Below are positions 39,442-51,456 of a DNA stretch of 64,000 bases, one piece after another (position 1 is the stretch's first letter; the number at the start of each line of letters is the position of its first letter). Location of the stretch: the NCBI RefSeq assembly GCF_038404985.1, contig NZ_JBBKBA010000002.1, positions 124,001 through 188,000 on the forward strand, given 5' to 3'. The notes under the pieces are model-generated. The model had not been told where the DNA came from. It ran no database searches and saw only the letters and a list, made by a program, of their open reading frames with translations. Origin of the DNA: Ferrovibrio sp. MS7 (GTDB lineage Bacteria; Pseudomonadota; Alphaproteobacteria; Ferrovibrionales; Ferrovibrionaceae). The translations under genes were made by a program, and so were the position numbers.

Positions 39442-40023
39442 TTGCGCCGCTTGAACCGCCTGTTTCTGCTGCTGCTCGCGCCGCTGGCCTCGGCCTGCGC
39501 GATGGATGATGCCGTGCCCCAGTTCGCTAGCGGCGCAACCACGGCAACGACGGTGCGCGCGGTGGCAAATAACAACAGCGAGCCGCCGCTGCCACTCAAT
39601 CCCGATGCCTCGGCGGAAGCGAAACTGACGCAGCAATACGCCAATGCCCTGGTGAACCAGCTCAATGTCGAGCGCGAACAGCGCCGCCGCGAACTGGCCG
39701 AGATGAAGCGCCGCGCCCAGATGGAGCGGCGCCTTGCCGATCTTGCCCGCCGCAAGCCGCAGCAGGCCAAGCAGGAGCGGCAGCCGATACCGGCCAAGCC
39801 GGCAATCGTGGCACCGACAGCCCTGGCCAGTGCGCCCGCTGGCGCCTTGCCGCCAAACCCGCAGGCACAGCCCCCCGCCCAGACCTTGGCGGCCGAGGCG
39901 CCGGAATTCGAATCGACCGCCAGCATTCCGCTGCCGAAGCCGCTGCGGCCAGAACGGGCCGAGGGCACACGGCGCCAGCCCGAACCGGTGCTGTTCGATC
40001 CGGAAAGCCGCAAGGGGGGCTGA
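39442..40023 (+). CDS. Probable lipoprotein with charged coiled coil, unknown
   Basis: The signal segment LNRLFLLLLAPLASAC resembles a lipoprotein signal with the acylated cysteine after ASA. I start at TTG 39442, which places that cysteine at about residue 19; a GTG at 39403 is also in frame and adds 13 residues. A strongly charged helix follows (NVEREQRRRELAEMKRRAQM), then a Pro/Ala-rich tail. I recognise no family. Its stop overlaps the ATG of the next gene (TGATG), so the two are coupled and probably act together in the envelope. Confidence 0.6.
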   Translation: MRRLNRLFLLLLAPLASACAMDDAVPQFASGATTATTVRAVANNNSEPPLPLNPDASAEAKLTQQYANALVNQLNVEREQRRRELAEMKRRAQMERRLADLARRKPQQAKQERQPIPAKPAIVAPTALASAPAGALPPNPQAQPPAQTLAAEAPEFESTASIPLPKPLRPERAEGTRRQPEPVLFDPESRKGG

Positions 40024-41567
40024 TGCCCTCCCCCGCCCGAGCGTCGCAAGCGAAGAACCAAGGCGGTCGGCTCGCGATCTTCCGCCAGCCGATCCTGTGG
40101 CTCACCCTGCTCTATCTCGCCTTCGAACTCGGCTTTTCGGCGCGACTGCTTGATGTGTCGAGCGGCACCGTGTCGCCCGAGATGCTCAAGGATGTCGAGC
40201 GCATTGGCCGCAGCCTGTCCGGCCTGGCGCTGGCGCTGGCGCTGCTGCCCCTGCTGCTCAACCGCGCCGACCTGTCCTGGCGGGCCAAGCTCGGCGGCGC
40301 GCTGCTGCTCACCGCGCTTTGCATCGGCGGCATGTTCTGGTTCCAGAGCTGGCTGGTGCGCGAACTCACCGAGGAACTCGATGCCCGCGACCGCCGCAAC
40401 GCGGTTTTCCTCTCGCTCGCCGCCGTGGCCTTGAGCAATGGCGAAATGCGCGTGGCACGACTCGATCTTGGGCCGGAAGGCAGCGGCTCGCCCTCGGCCA
40501 AGGCTTTCGTCGCCGCCTTCCCGGCCCTGGCGCTGACCAAGCCCGACCTGGAGCAGGACGCGCTGAGCGTGATGCGGCAATTGCTGCGCCGGCGCATCAC
40601 GGAAGCCTGCGAACCAGGGACGCCGGGCTGCTTCGGCACGGCGGCGGATTTTCACGATATGGTATGGCTGCCGCTTTATCTGCGCGTGGTCGAGAGCTAT
40701 GCCCGCTACAGCGATGGCGCCCAGGCCTATCACGCCGCGCGGCGTTTGATCCCGGAGCGCCAGGAAGCCGCCTGGCGCGAATACCTCGCCAGCCGCAAGA
40801 TCCGCCAGGGCAGCGCCGCCGAGCGCGCCGCCATCGACCTGGCGGTGCGCAACCGTGTGGAGCAGGAAGCCGACCATGCGGCACAGAGCATCATGCGCGA
40901 CAGTTTCGGCGCTGACCTGCCGCTGAACCTGGTGCGGTTTGAGGATTTCTTCCGCCATCCGACGATCCAGGCACGCATGCATACGCTGCTGCCGCAGCCC
41001 TTTCAGGCGCTGGCGGCGTCGCTCCCCATGCTGCCGGCGGTGGCTGATGAAAACGAGGTGCAAAGCCGCGTGTTCGAACCGCTGCTGCAGCCGCTGATCG
41101 AGGCACAGATGGAGCCGTTGCTGGCACCGCTGGCCGATTACGAGGACGAAGGCCGGCTCGGCGAACGCGGCCGCGAAGCCGCTGAACGCGTTATCGTGCC
41201 ACCGGTTGCACTCGGCTTCTCGCTGGCCGGCGGCCTCGGGCACCTGTTCAAGCTCGGCTTCCTGCTGCTGCTGATCATCTTCCCGCGCCGGCAGGGCAAA
41301 CCGGCCTGGCATTCAGGCCTGCCACGCGCGGCGCTGATGGGTTCAGGCGTTGCACTGCTGGTGATCGTGACCCTGGCGCAGCCCAACAGCGTGGTGGAAA
41401 GCCCGGCCTATCCAGTGCTGCACCGCTATGCCACGGAACGCTTCACGGCGGCCGGCGCCACCACGATTGAATGGATCATCCGCATGCAGGCCTATGCCTA
41501 TCCCTGCAACGAGGCGATCCGTCGCCACCTGCTGTTCGATCTCAGCTATGGCTACCAGGCCGCCTAG
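40023..41567 (+). CDS. Uncharacterised multi-pass inner-membrane protein
   Basis: A 514-residue protein I do not recognise. Predicted membrane helices by eye: about 23-42, 65-80, 88-110, 395-425 and 440-458. Between the third and fourth is a soluble region of about 280 residues containing two cysteines (ACEPGTPGCFG) that could form a disulfide, and many charged helices. This suggests N- and C-terminal membrane clusters with a large periplasmic domain. Translation is coupled to the upstream lipoprotein gene. Confidence 0.65.
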   Translation: MPSPARASQAKNQGGRLAIFRQPILWLTLLYLAFELGFSARLLDVSSGTVSPEMLKDVERIGRSLSGLALALALLPLLLNRADLSWRAKLGGALLLTALCIGGMFWFQSWLVRELTEELDARDRRNAVFLSLAAVALSNGEMRVARLDLGPEGSGSPSAKAFVAAFPALALTKPDLEQDALSVMRQLLRRRITEACEPGTPGCFGTAADFHDMVWLPLYLRVVESYARYSDGAQAYHAARRLIPERQEAAWREYLASRKIRQGSAAERAAIDLAVRNRVEQEADHAAQSIMRDSFGADLPLNLVRFEDFFRHPTIQARMHTLLPQPFQALAASLPMLPAVADENEVQSRVFEPLLQPLIEAQMEPLLAPLADYEDEGRLGERGREAAERVIVPPVALGFSLAGGLGHLFKLGFLLLLIIFPRRQGKPAWHSGLPRAALMGSGVALLVIVTLAQPNSVVESPAYPVLHRYATERFTAAGATTIEWIIRMQAYAYPCNEAIRRHLLFDLSYGYQAA

Positions 41568-41582
41568 AGCAGGCTATTGCGA

Positions 41583-42125
41583 CTAAGTGCCTTGCTTCAG
41601 CTTGCGCCAGGGCTGCGCAGCGCCGGCCGCCGCTGAACGGCACCAGGCGACGATGAAATCGGCAATGCCGGCTGTATCGTCGATATCCAGGCGCGGCGCG
41701 GTGAGATGCGGCGGCTCGGCATCGCAGGCAACGGCGATGATCGCCGGGTCATCAGGCTGCAACAGCGGCTTGCCGGTACCCTGGCGCCAGATCTCGATCT
41801 TGGCATGGGTATCGCGCTTGAAGCCTTCCACCAGCACAAGGTCCACCGGACTCAGATGCTGCAGCAGCTCCGCCAGGCCGGGCTCGGCATCGCCGCGATG
41901 CTCATGCATCAGCGCAAAGCGCTGCGCGGAAGCAATCAGCACTTCGCTGGCGCCGGCCTCGCGGTGGCGGTAGCTGTCCTTGCCCGGCACGTCAACATCG
42001 AAAGCATGATGCGCATGCTTGATGGTGGAAACCTTGAGGCCGCGCTGGATCAGCAACGGGATCAGCTTCTCCAGCAGGGTGGTCTTGCCCGCCCCGCTCC
42101 AGCCGGCGATGCCCAGCACATTCAT
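41583..42125 (-). CDS. mobB: Molybdopterin-guanine dinucleotide biosynthesis adaptor MobB
   Basis: A 180-residue P-loop GTPase with Walker A GIAGWSGAGKTTLLEKLIPL and VDLVLVEGFKRDTHAKIEIW, typical of MobB. It assists MobA in making the Mo-bis-MGD cofactor. The ATG at 42125 gives the usual N terminus; a GTG 11 codons earlier is in frame. mobA lies about 11 kb away at 53340. Confidence 0.92.
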   Translation of the reverse strand: MNVLGIAGWSGAGKTTLLEKLIPLLIQRGLKVSTIKHAHHAFDVDVPGKDSYRHREAGASEVLIASAQRFALMHEHRGDAEPGLAELLQHLSPVDLVLVEGFKRDTHAKIEIWRQGTGKPLLQPDDPAIIAVACDAEPPHLTAPRLDIDDTAGIADFIVAWCRSAAAGAAQPWRKLKQGT

Positions 42126-42401
42126 GCCACTGCCCGTACTTTCATGGACACCGCCCACTCACCGAGGATCCGGTTTCATAGCAACGAAACATAGGACTTT
42201 CGCGGCATCAGAACCAGCCATGAGGGTGCAAAGCGCCGGACCTCGCCTGCTCCGTGCCGAGGCATCGTATTTCAAGGCCAGGAACCGGCAATTTTTCACC
42301 CCTGGAACAGTTTCATCCCACAGCCAGCGCGCTATCTTCCCCCTCGCCGCCAGACCTTCCCTCTGGACCAGACGACTGGCAAAAAATAAAGGACGGAACC
42401 T

Positions 42402-43007
42402 ATGACTGCCCCCTTCTCGATGAAGCCCCTCCCCTATGCCGATGACGCGCTGAGCCCGGTGGTGAATGCCGGCACGATCGGCTTTCACTATGGCAAGCAC
42501 CACACCACCTACCTCAACAACCTGAACAAGTTCGCCGCCGACGACGCCTCGCTGCAGGGCAAGAGCCTGGAGCAGATCATCAAGGAGAGCGCCGGCAAGG
42601 CCGACAAGGTGGCGGTGTTCAACAACGCCGCCCAGGTCTGGAACCATGACTTCTACTGGGATTCGCTGGCGCCGAAGGCCGGCGGCAAGCCGACCGGCCG
42701 CATCGCCGACCTGATCAAGGACAGCTTCGGCGGCTATGACAAGTTCAAGGCTGATTTCGCCGCCGCCGCCGTTGGCCAGTTCGGCTCCGGCTGGGCCTGG
42801 CTGTGCCTCGAGAATGGCAAGCTGACCATCCGCAAGACCCCGAATGCCGAAACCCCGCTGACCGTCACCGGCGTGAAGCCGCTGCTCACCATCGACGTGT
42901 GGGAGCATGCCTATTACCTCGACTGGCAGAACCGCCGCCCGGATTATGCCAACGCAGTGATCGACCAGTTGCTGAACTGGAGCTTCGCCGAAAAGAACCT
43001 CGGCTGA
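42402..43007 (+). CDS. sodB: Iron superoxide dismutase
   Basis: A 201-residue Fe/Mn SOD. Metal ligands are H29, H82, D165 and H169 (the last two in TIDVWEHAYYLDW). QFGSGWAWL and NHDFYWDSL favour iron. It removes superoxide in the cytoplasm. The 243-nt upstream gap holds no gene. A strong terminator follows. Confidence 0.95.
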   Translation: MTAPFSMKPLPYADDALSPVVNAGTIGFHYGKHHTTYLNNLNKFAADDASLQGKSLEQIIKESAGKADKVAVFNNAAQVWNHDFYWDSLAPKAGGKPTGRIADLIKDSFGGYDKFKADFAAAAVGQFGSGWAWLCLENGKLTIRKTPNAETPLTVTGVKPLLTIDVWEHAYYLDWQNRRPDYANAVIDQLLNWSFAEKNLG

Positions 43008-43030
43008 TCCGGAACCATCGCTAAAACAAA

Positions 43031-43062
43031 AGCGGCGGCCTCACGGCCGCCGCTTCTTTTTT
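43031..43062. terminator. Bidirectional terminator between sodB and phaB
   Basis: A perfect 10-bp stem (AGCGGCGGCC with GGCCGCCGCT) and a TCAC loop, followed by TCTTTTTTTT on the plus strand and preceded by AAAACAAA, which reads as a T-run on the minus strand. It can end both sodB and phaB transcripts. Confidence 0.9.
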
Positions 43063-43080
43063 TGCCTGCTTCAGGCCGGA

Positions 43081-43803
43081 TCAATACATATGCTGGCCGC
43101 CGTTGATGCTGAGTGTCGAGCCGGTGATGAACCCCCCCTCATCAGCGACCAGGAACAGCACGCCGCGGGCGATTTCCTCGGCGCGGCCAAGGCGGCCGAC
43201 CGGGATCTTGGCGACGATCTTCTCCAGCACGTTGGCCGGCACGGCGGCAACCATGTCGGTGTCGATATAGCCCGGCGCGATGGCGTTCACGGTGATGCCG
43301 CGGGCCGCACCTTCCTGCGCCAGCGCCTTGGTGAAGCCATGGATGCCGGACTTGGCGGCGGCATAGTTCACCTGGCCATACTGGCCGGCCTGGCCGTTGA
43401 TCGAGCCGATATTGACGATGCGGCCAAAGCCGCGCTCGCGCATGCCGTCGATGGTGGCGCGGCACATGTTGAAGCAGCCGCCAAGGTTGGTGTCGATCAC
43501 TTCCTGCCATTGCGGCTCGCTCATGCGGTGCATGGTGCCGTCCCGCGTGATGCCGGCATTGTTGACCACGATGTCGACCGGGCCGAGTTCGCGCTCCACC
43601 TTCTTCACGCCCTCGGCGCAGGCGGTGAAATCAGCCACACTCCACTTGTAGGCCTTGATCCCGGTCTCGGCTTCGAAGGCGCGCGCCTTCTCCTCGTTGC
43701 CGGCATAATTGGCGGCAACCTTGTACCCCGACTGGTGCAGCAGTTTGGAAATCGCAGCCCCGATGCCTCGGGTACCACCGGTAACGATTGCTACGCGCGA
43801 CAT
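43081..43803 (-). CDS. phaB: Acetoacetyl-CoA reductase PhaB
   Basis: A 240-residue short-chain dehydrogenase: IVTGGTRGIGAAI (NADPH site), NNAGITRDG, and the catalytic Ser/Tyr/Lys in NIGSINGQAGQYGQVNYAAA, then KSG. It reduces acetoacetyl-CoA to (R)-3-hydroxybutyryl-CoA for PHB synthesis. The ATG at 43803 begins MSRVAIVTGG. Last gene of the pha operon, 97 nt after phaA. Confidence 0.95.
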   Translation of the reverse strand: MSRVAIVTGGTRGIGAAISKLLHQSGYKVAANYAGNEEKARAFEAETGIKAYKWSVADFTACAEGVKKVERELGPVDIVVNNAGITRDGTMHRMSEPQWQEVIDTNLGGCFNMCRATIDGMRERGFGRIVNIGSINGQAGQYGQVNYAAAKSGIHGFTKALAQEGAARGITVNAIAPGYIDTDMVAAVPANVLEKIVAKIPVGRLGRAEEIARGVLFLVADEGGFITGSTLSINGGQHMY

Positions 43804-43900
43804 GATGAGCCTCCTCGGTTTTTTTATGTGCCGCCTGAACTGAAACAAAAAGCAGATACTAAAACGGCGCGGGCTTTGTGACCCGCGCCGCTTGGAACAA

Positions 43901-46532
<2,632 letters not shown>

Positions 46533-46779
46533 GCAGGCCTACCTGGCCCATCTTGTGCCACATCGCCATCCACATGCCGGAGAGTTCCGCCAGTTTCGGG
46601 TCGGTAGCGATGAGGCTGGCCTGCTCCTGCCACAGGTCGAGGAAGCGCTTGGCAAGCGCGCCCGCGTCGGGTTTGGCATCGGAAGGGCCATCGGCTTTGT
46701 CATCCATGGTCAGAGTATAGCCGAGCATGCCCGTGCCGCCAGCTTTTCCGCACCGCACCTCAGGGACGTTCCCTGGCTC

Positions 46780-46790
46780 TTGCGCTGCAA
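46780..46790. promoter_or_regulatory. Candidate PhaR operator
   Basis: TTGCGCTGCAA is an inverted repeat (TTGC, 3 nt, GCAA) in the 141-bp divergent region between the pha operon and phaR. PhaR proteins are known to bind TGC-rich dyads near phasin and phaR promoters. Only one copy is seen. Confidence 0.35.
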
Positions 46791-46848
46791 CGTAAATACG
46801 AGTGATATATGTGATGTCAGGGTGGATAATCAGCGGAGCAACGCAAAC

Positions 46849-47472
46849 GTGGCGACCAGCGATAACCAGAATGCGACCGGCGCGGCCCCTGCAATCAAGA
46901 TCAAGAAATACGCCAACCGCCGCCTCTACAACACCGCCACCTCCTCGTATGTGACGCTGGAGAACCTGTGCCAGATGGTGAAGGACGGCCAGGATTTCGT
47001 CGTTGAGGATGCCAAGACCGGCGAGGACATCACCCGTTCCGTCCTTACCCAGATCATCTTCGAGGAAGAAGGCAAGACCGGGCAGAACCTGCTGCCCATC
47101 GGTTTCCTGCGCCGCCTGATCTCGTTCTACGGCGACAGCCTGCAGAGCCTGGTGCCGAGCTATCTCGATGTCTCGATGGCCTCGTTCCAGCGCAACCAGG
47201 AACACATGCGGCAATACATGGCCGAAGCCTTCGGCGAGATGTTCCCGTTCCGCAGCCTGGAAGAAATGGGTCGCCAGAACATCGCCATGTTCCAGCGCGC
47301 CATGACCATGTTCAATCCCTTTGGCATGCCCGATGGCAGCAGCGCCGAGGGCAAGCCGATGCAACCGCCGGCAAGCGCCGGCAATGCCACGCCCACCGAT
47401 GCCGAGATGCTGCAGCGCCAGCTCGAGGAACTGCGCAAGCAGGTGGAAGCGCTGGCGCGCAACAAGACGTAA
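46849..47472 (+). CDS. phaR: PHA synthesis repressor PhaR
   Basis: A 207-residue protein starting at GTG 46849 (GGAG about 10 nt upstream). The N-terminal DNA/PHB-binding domain is clear: IKIKKYANRRLYNTATSSYV, then LCQMVKDGQDFVVEDAKTGE and DITRSVLTQIIFEEE. The second half has a membrane-like amphipathic region and a C-terminal coiled coil (LQRQLEELRKQVEALARNK). PhaR senses PHB granules and represses phasin and its own gene. It is divergent from the pha operon. Confidence 0.95.
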   Translation: MATSDNQNATGAAPAIKIKKYANRRLYNTATSSYVTLENLCQMVKDGQDFVVEDAKTGEDITRSVLTQIIFEEEGKTGQNLLPIGFLRRLISFYGDSLQSLVPSYLDVSMASFQRNQEHMRQYMAEAFGEMFPFRSLEEMGRQNIAMFQRAMTMFNPFGMPDGSSAEGKPMQPPASAGNATPTDAEMLQRQLEELRKQVEALARNKT

Positions 47473-47485
47473 AAGCCCTGGTTTA

Positions 47486-49378
47486 ATGGCCGCTCTTCGG
47501 TTCGTCCGTGTGCGCCCGAGCATCGCTCAGGCGCTGGTGCTGGGTATCGGCCTGTTGGTGACCCTGGCCGGCATTGCCTATGGCATCGCCATGCTGTCTG
47601 GTCGCGCCAATACCGTGGAGCTGCTGCGCGACCGCAACCAGCGCATCATCGAGCGCTCGATGGAGCGCATCCGCGGCAAGCTGGAGCCGGTGCGCCAGCA
47701 TCTCGAGGGCCTGCGCGACCGCATAGAGCATGGCGGCCTCTCGATCGATGATCCGAAACGTGTCGGCGATTATCTGACCGCCATGCTCGATGGCGTGCCG
47801 CAGCTCGATGCTGTCGGCGTGGTGAAGAAGGACCTCAGCGCCACGCGGGCTGCCCGCATCAAGGGTCGTGTGTATGTGCTGCAGGATAGCCTTCTTGGCG
47901 TGCCCGGCACGGCGGAGCGGATGCGCAGCGGCGAGCAGATCGTGGACGCACTCCGGGCCAAAGGCGAGACCACCAAGCTGCTGCTTTGGGGCGACTTGAT
48001 CTGGGAACAGGAATTACGCCAGGCATTGGTGAACCTGCGCGCGCCGTTGCTGGTGAATAATGAATTCGTCGGCGGCATGGCGGCGCTGGTCTCGCTCGGC
48101 TCACTATCGAAGGCGCTCAAAGACGATGCCGAAGGGCATAACTGGCTCGATGGCGAGGGCCAAAGCTTCATCCTCTACGACGACAATTACGTACTGGCCC
48201 ATGCCAGCCTGGTGACCGACGAATACTATCTCTCCTATGAGAAGCCGCTGCCCTTCCTGGAGGAAGTTCATGATCCGGTACTGCACCGCATCTGGAGCGG
48301 GCGCAAGGACAGCCTGCTGGCGCGCTCGATGATGCGCGACCAGGATGCGCATCTGGTGGAGGCCGAGGGCCGCACCTGGATTTTCCTCTATCAGAAACTG
48401 GAAGGCTATGGTGAACGGCCCTGGCTGGTCGGGCGCTATTTCCCATTCGACGAGATCGAGAATGAAGTGAAGCGCCTGCAATTCGCAGGCGCTATCGGCG
48501 GTGTCACACTGATCCTGTCGCTGCTGATCGCCTGGCGCTTGGGCCGCATCATTGGCCAGCCGGTGCGCGAACTGGCTGCCGCGGCGCATCGCCTGCAGGC
48601 GCTGGATTTCGATGGGCCGCTGCTGCAGCGCCAGCGCCTGCGCGAACTGGATGAAGCGGCGCAGGCGGTGAATGCCGCTACGTCAGCGCTGAACTGGTTC
48701 GGCCATTACGTGCCGCGCCGCCTGGTCAGCCGCCTGATGCGCGAGGGCGAGGATGCGGTGAATCTGTCAAAGCAGCGCGAGGTGACGGTGATGTTCACCG
48801 ACATCGTCGGCTTCACCTCGCTGGCCGAACACCTCACCGCGCCGGAAGTGGCCGAATTGCTGAACCACCATTTCGCCCTGCTGGCCGGCCATATCGAGGC
48901 CGATGGCGGCGTAATCGACAAGTTCATCGGCGATTCCGTGATGGCGGTGTGGGGCGCGATCAAGCGCGACGAGAACCATGCCAAGAATGCCTGCCGCGCC
49001 GTGCTGAACGCCGCCGCCGCCCTGGCCGAGGATAACCGGCTGCGCCGTGCCGCCGGGCTGCCGGCCCTGCGCATCCGCGTCGGCCTGCATTCCGGCCCCG
49101 TGGTGGTGGGCAATATCGGCGCCCCTGGTCGGATCAACTACACCGTGGTGGGCGACACGGTGAATATCGCCCAGCGCCTGGAACAATTGGGCCGCGAGCA
49201 TATGGCGGCAACCGACGATGTGGTGGTGCTGGCCAGCCATGCCACCGTGGAACTGGCCGAACTGGACAGCCTGCCGCCGGAAATCGGCAGCATCGCTGTG
49301 AAGGGCCGCGCCGCCGAGGTCGAGATCTACCGCCTGGCGTCGATTCCGGCCTTGCCGCCCGAGGATGGCGCCTCTTAA
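47486..49378 (+). CDS. Membrane adenylate/guanylate cyclase with HAMP linker
   Basis: A 630-residue class III cyclase. One membrane helix at about 14-38, a periplasmic sensor domain of about 290 residues, a second helix (FAGAIGGVTLILSLLIAWRL), a HAMP-like linker and the cyclase domain from about residue 430. Metal-binding aspartates are in TVMFTDIVGFTSLAEHL and KFIGDSVMAVWG; GRINYTVVGDTVNIAQRLE contains the transition-state asparagine/arginine region. cAMP is the likely product. It starts 13 nt after phaR. Confidence 0.9.
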   Translation: MAALRFVRVRPSIAQALVLGIGLLVTLAGIAYGIAMLSGRANTVELLRDRNQRIIERSMERIRGKLEPVRQHLEGLRDRIEHGGLSIDDPKRVGDYLTAMLDGVPQLDAVGVVKKDLSATRAARIKGRVYVLQDSLLGVPGTAERMRSGEQIVDALRAKGETTKLLLWGDLIWEQELRQALVNLRAPLLVNNEFVGGMAALVSLGSLSKALKDDAEGHNWLDGEGQSFILYDDNYVLAHASLVTDEYYLSYEKPLPFLEEVHDPVLHRIWSGRKDSLLARSMMRDQDAHLVEAEGRTWIFLYQKLEGYGERPWLVGRYFPFDEIENEVKRLQFAGAIGGVTLILSLLIAWRLGRIIGQPVRELAAAAHRLQALDFDGPLLQRQRLRELDEAAQAVNAATSALNWFGHYVPRRLVSRLMREGEDAVNLSKQREVTVMFTDIVGFTSLAEHLTAPEVAELLNHHFALLAGHIEADGGVIDKFIGDSVMAVWGAIKRDENHAKNACRAVLNAAAALAEDNRLRRAAGLPALRIRVGLHSGPVVVGNIGAPGRINYTVVGDTVNIAQRLEQLGREHMAATDDVVVLASHATVELAELDSLPPEIGSIAVKGRAAEVEIYRLASIPALPPEDGAS

Positions 49379-49401
49379 CCGGCTTTTAAGCTTTGGGCGT
49401 C

Positions 49402-49899
49402 ATGAGTCAGGCTGTGAGCAGCAGCGTGATCATCACCCCTTCGCCCGGGTCCAGACCCGATGCCGTTGACCCCCGCAACCGCCGGACCAGCGATGCGGCG
49501 GACCGCGCTGCCGAACGCAACAATACCGCTCCCCGTACCGATTTCGCCGCCGCCGCCAGCGAGGCCAGTGCCGGCCAGCAGGCCGACCGCAAGGCCGCCG
49601 AGGCGGTGGTGGAGCGCCGCGCCGAGGCGGCAGAGGCCGGCATCCCGAAGCTGCGCCGCCGCACCGACGCTGGCGGCCCGCCGGCGCCGGGTATCGAATT
49701 GCCGGCTCATATGGAGCGCCGTCGCGCCTGGCGCGAGGCCAAGGGCCTGAACACCTTCCATACCCAAAGCCTGGCCCAGACCGAGGAAACCACCCCCGAC
49801 AGCGAGACGCGCAAGGCCGCCACGCTCGCCTACCGGGAGAATGGCGGGCGCGGCAAGCTGGACATCGACCTTGCGCAGAAGTTCAGCCTAACCGTATAA
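49402..49899 (+). CDS. Hypothetical protein
   Basis: A 165-residue soluble, low-complexity protein rich in Ala, Arg and Glu. There is no signal peptide or membrane helix. The middle is probably helical (ADRKAAEAVVERRAEAAEAG); the C-terminal part has HMERRRAWREAKGLNTFHTQ. I do not recognise a family. The ATG at 49402 is preferred over TTG 49393. It starts 23 nt after the cyclase gene and may share its transcript. Confidence 0.6.
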   Translation: MSQAVSSSVIITPSPGSRPDAVDPRNRRTSDAADRAAERNNTAPRTDFAAAASEASAGQQADRKAAEAVVERRAEAAEAGIPKLRRRTDAGGPPAPGIELPAHMERRRAWREAKGLNTFHTQSLAQTEETTPDSETRKAATLAYRENGGRGKLDIDLAQKFSLTV

Positions 49900-49941
49900 A
49901 ACACGGTCGATTTCACAGCACCTGAGTGGTTGTTTTCCCCC

Positions 49942-51456
49942 ATGCAGCAGCCCCCTGCTGACCTTCTGGTCATTGGCGGCGGCGTCAACGGCACCGGCAT
50001 CGCCCGGGATGCCGCCGGCCGCGGCCTCAGCGTCATCCTGGCCGAACGCGGCGACCTTGCCGGCGCCACCTCCTCGGCAGCCACCAAACTGATCCATGGT
50101 GGCCTGCGCTACCTGGAGCAATACGAGTTCCGCCTGGTGCGCGAGGCCCTGGCCGAGCGCGAGGTGCTGCTGCGCCTGGCGCCGCATATCATCTGGCCGC
50201 TGCGTTTCGTGCTGCCGCATCATCCCGGCCTGCGCCCAGCCTGGATGATCCGCATTGGCCTGTTCCTCTACGATCATCTCGCCAGCCGGGTCAGTCTTCC
50301 GGGTTCGGTTGGTATCTCGCTCAGAAATGATCCGCGCGGCGCACCGCTGAAACCCAGCTTCACGCGCGGCTTTGAATACAGCGACGGCTGGGTCGATGAT
50401 TCCCGCCTGGTGGTGCTGAACGCCATGAGCGCGCGCGAGCTTGGCGCCGAGGTGCATACCCGCACCGCCGTTACCGCCGCGCGGCGCGAGAACAGCCTGT
50501 GGCACGCCACTCTGGTGGACCAGGATAGCGGCCAGAGCCGCGAGGTGACGGCGCGCGGCATCGTCAATGCCGCCGGCCCCTGGGTGCGCGACCTGCTGGT
50601 GGGCGGCTTTGGCCGCAACCCGAAGAATGCCGTGCGCCTGATCAAGGGCAGCCATATCGTGACACGCAGGCTGTTCGAGGGCGAGCATTGCTACATCTTC
50701 CAGAATGCCGATGGCCGCGTGCTGTTCGCTGTTCCCTACGAACAGGATTACACGCTGATCGGCACCACCGATGTGGCGCTGCAAAGCCTGGATGGCCCGC
50801 CGCGCATCAGCGAGGAAGAAATCGACTACCTGCTGGCTTCGGCTTCTGAGTATTTCGCCAAGCCGGTGCAGCGCGACGACATCGTGTGGTCCTATGCCGG
50901 CGTGCGCCCGCTCTATGACGATGGCGAGAACGATCCTTCCGCCATCACCCGCGATTACGTGCTGGATCTTGAAGCCGATGCGGCACCTTTGCTCTCGGTC
51001 TATGGCGGCAAGCTGACCACCTACCGGCGCCTGGCCGAACACGCCATGGACAAGCTCAAACCCTTCTACCCCGCCATGCGCAGCGGCTGGACCGCCACCG
51101 GCATCCTGCCCGGCGGCAATGTAGGCGAATTCAGCGGTTTCGCCGCCGAACTGGCACGGCGCCATGCCGGCCTCGACCAGCCCTGGCTGCACAGCCTGGC
51201 CCGGCGCCATGGCAGCCATTGCGATGCCATCCTCGGCGATGCCAAAGCGATGAGCGATCTGGGTGAGCATTTCGGCGGCGGGCTCTATGCGGCGGAAGTC
51301 TCCTGGCTGATGCGCCAGGAATGGGCACGCGAAGCCGATGACGTGATCTGGCGCCGCACCAAATGCGGCCTGCGCATGAGCGCGGTGCAACGCGAGCGGC
51401 TGCAAACCTGGATGGCCGCCAACCGGCCGAACCTGACGGAGACACCTTCGGCATGA
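49942..51456 (+). CDS. glpD: Glycerol-3-phosphate dehydrogenase (aerobic)
   Basis: About 504 residues. FAD-binding VIGGGVNGTGIARDAAGRG, TSSAATKLIHGGLRYLEQYE and PYEQDYTLIGTTD are typical of GlpD, with the C-terminal DAO domain present. It oxidises glycerol-3-phosphate to DHAP at the inner membrane. I chose ATG 49942; a TTG at 49930 is in frame. Its stop overlaps the next start (ATGA). No glpF, glpK or glpR is nearby. Confidence 0.93.
   Translation: MQQPPADLLVIGGGVNGTGIARDAAGRGLSVILAERGDLAGATSSAATKLIHGGLRYLEQYEFRLVREALAEREVLLRLAPHIIWPLRFVLPHHPGLRPAWMIRIGLFLYDHLASRVSLPGSVGISLRNDPRGAPLKPSFTRGFEYSDGWVDDSRLVVLNAMSARELGAEVHTRTAVTAARRENSLWHATLVDQDSGQSREVTARGIVNAAGPWVRDLLVGGFGRNPKNAVRLIKGSHIVTRRLFEGEHCYIFQNADGRVLFAVPYEQDYTLIGTTDVALQSLDGPPRISEEEIDYLLASASEYFAKPVQRDDIVWSYAGVRPLYDDGENDPSAITRDYVLDLEADAAPLLSVYGGKLTTYRRLAEHAMDKLKPFYPAMRSGWTATGILPGGNVGEFSGFAAELARRHAGLDQPWLHSLARRHGSHCDAILGDAKAMSDLGEHFGGGLYAAEVSWLMRQEWAREADDVIWRRTKCGLRMSAVQRERLQTWMAANRPNLTETPSA

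Noticed and set aside
46708-47523. Upstream part of the long minus frame that ends at 46255
   Set aside because: It is antisense to phaR and has shadow composition; only the part from ATG 46707 downstream looks like a protein.
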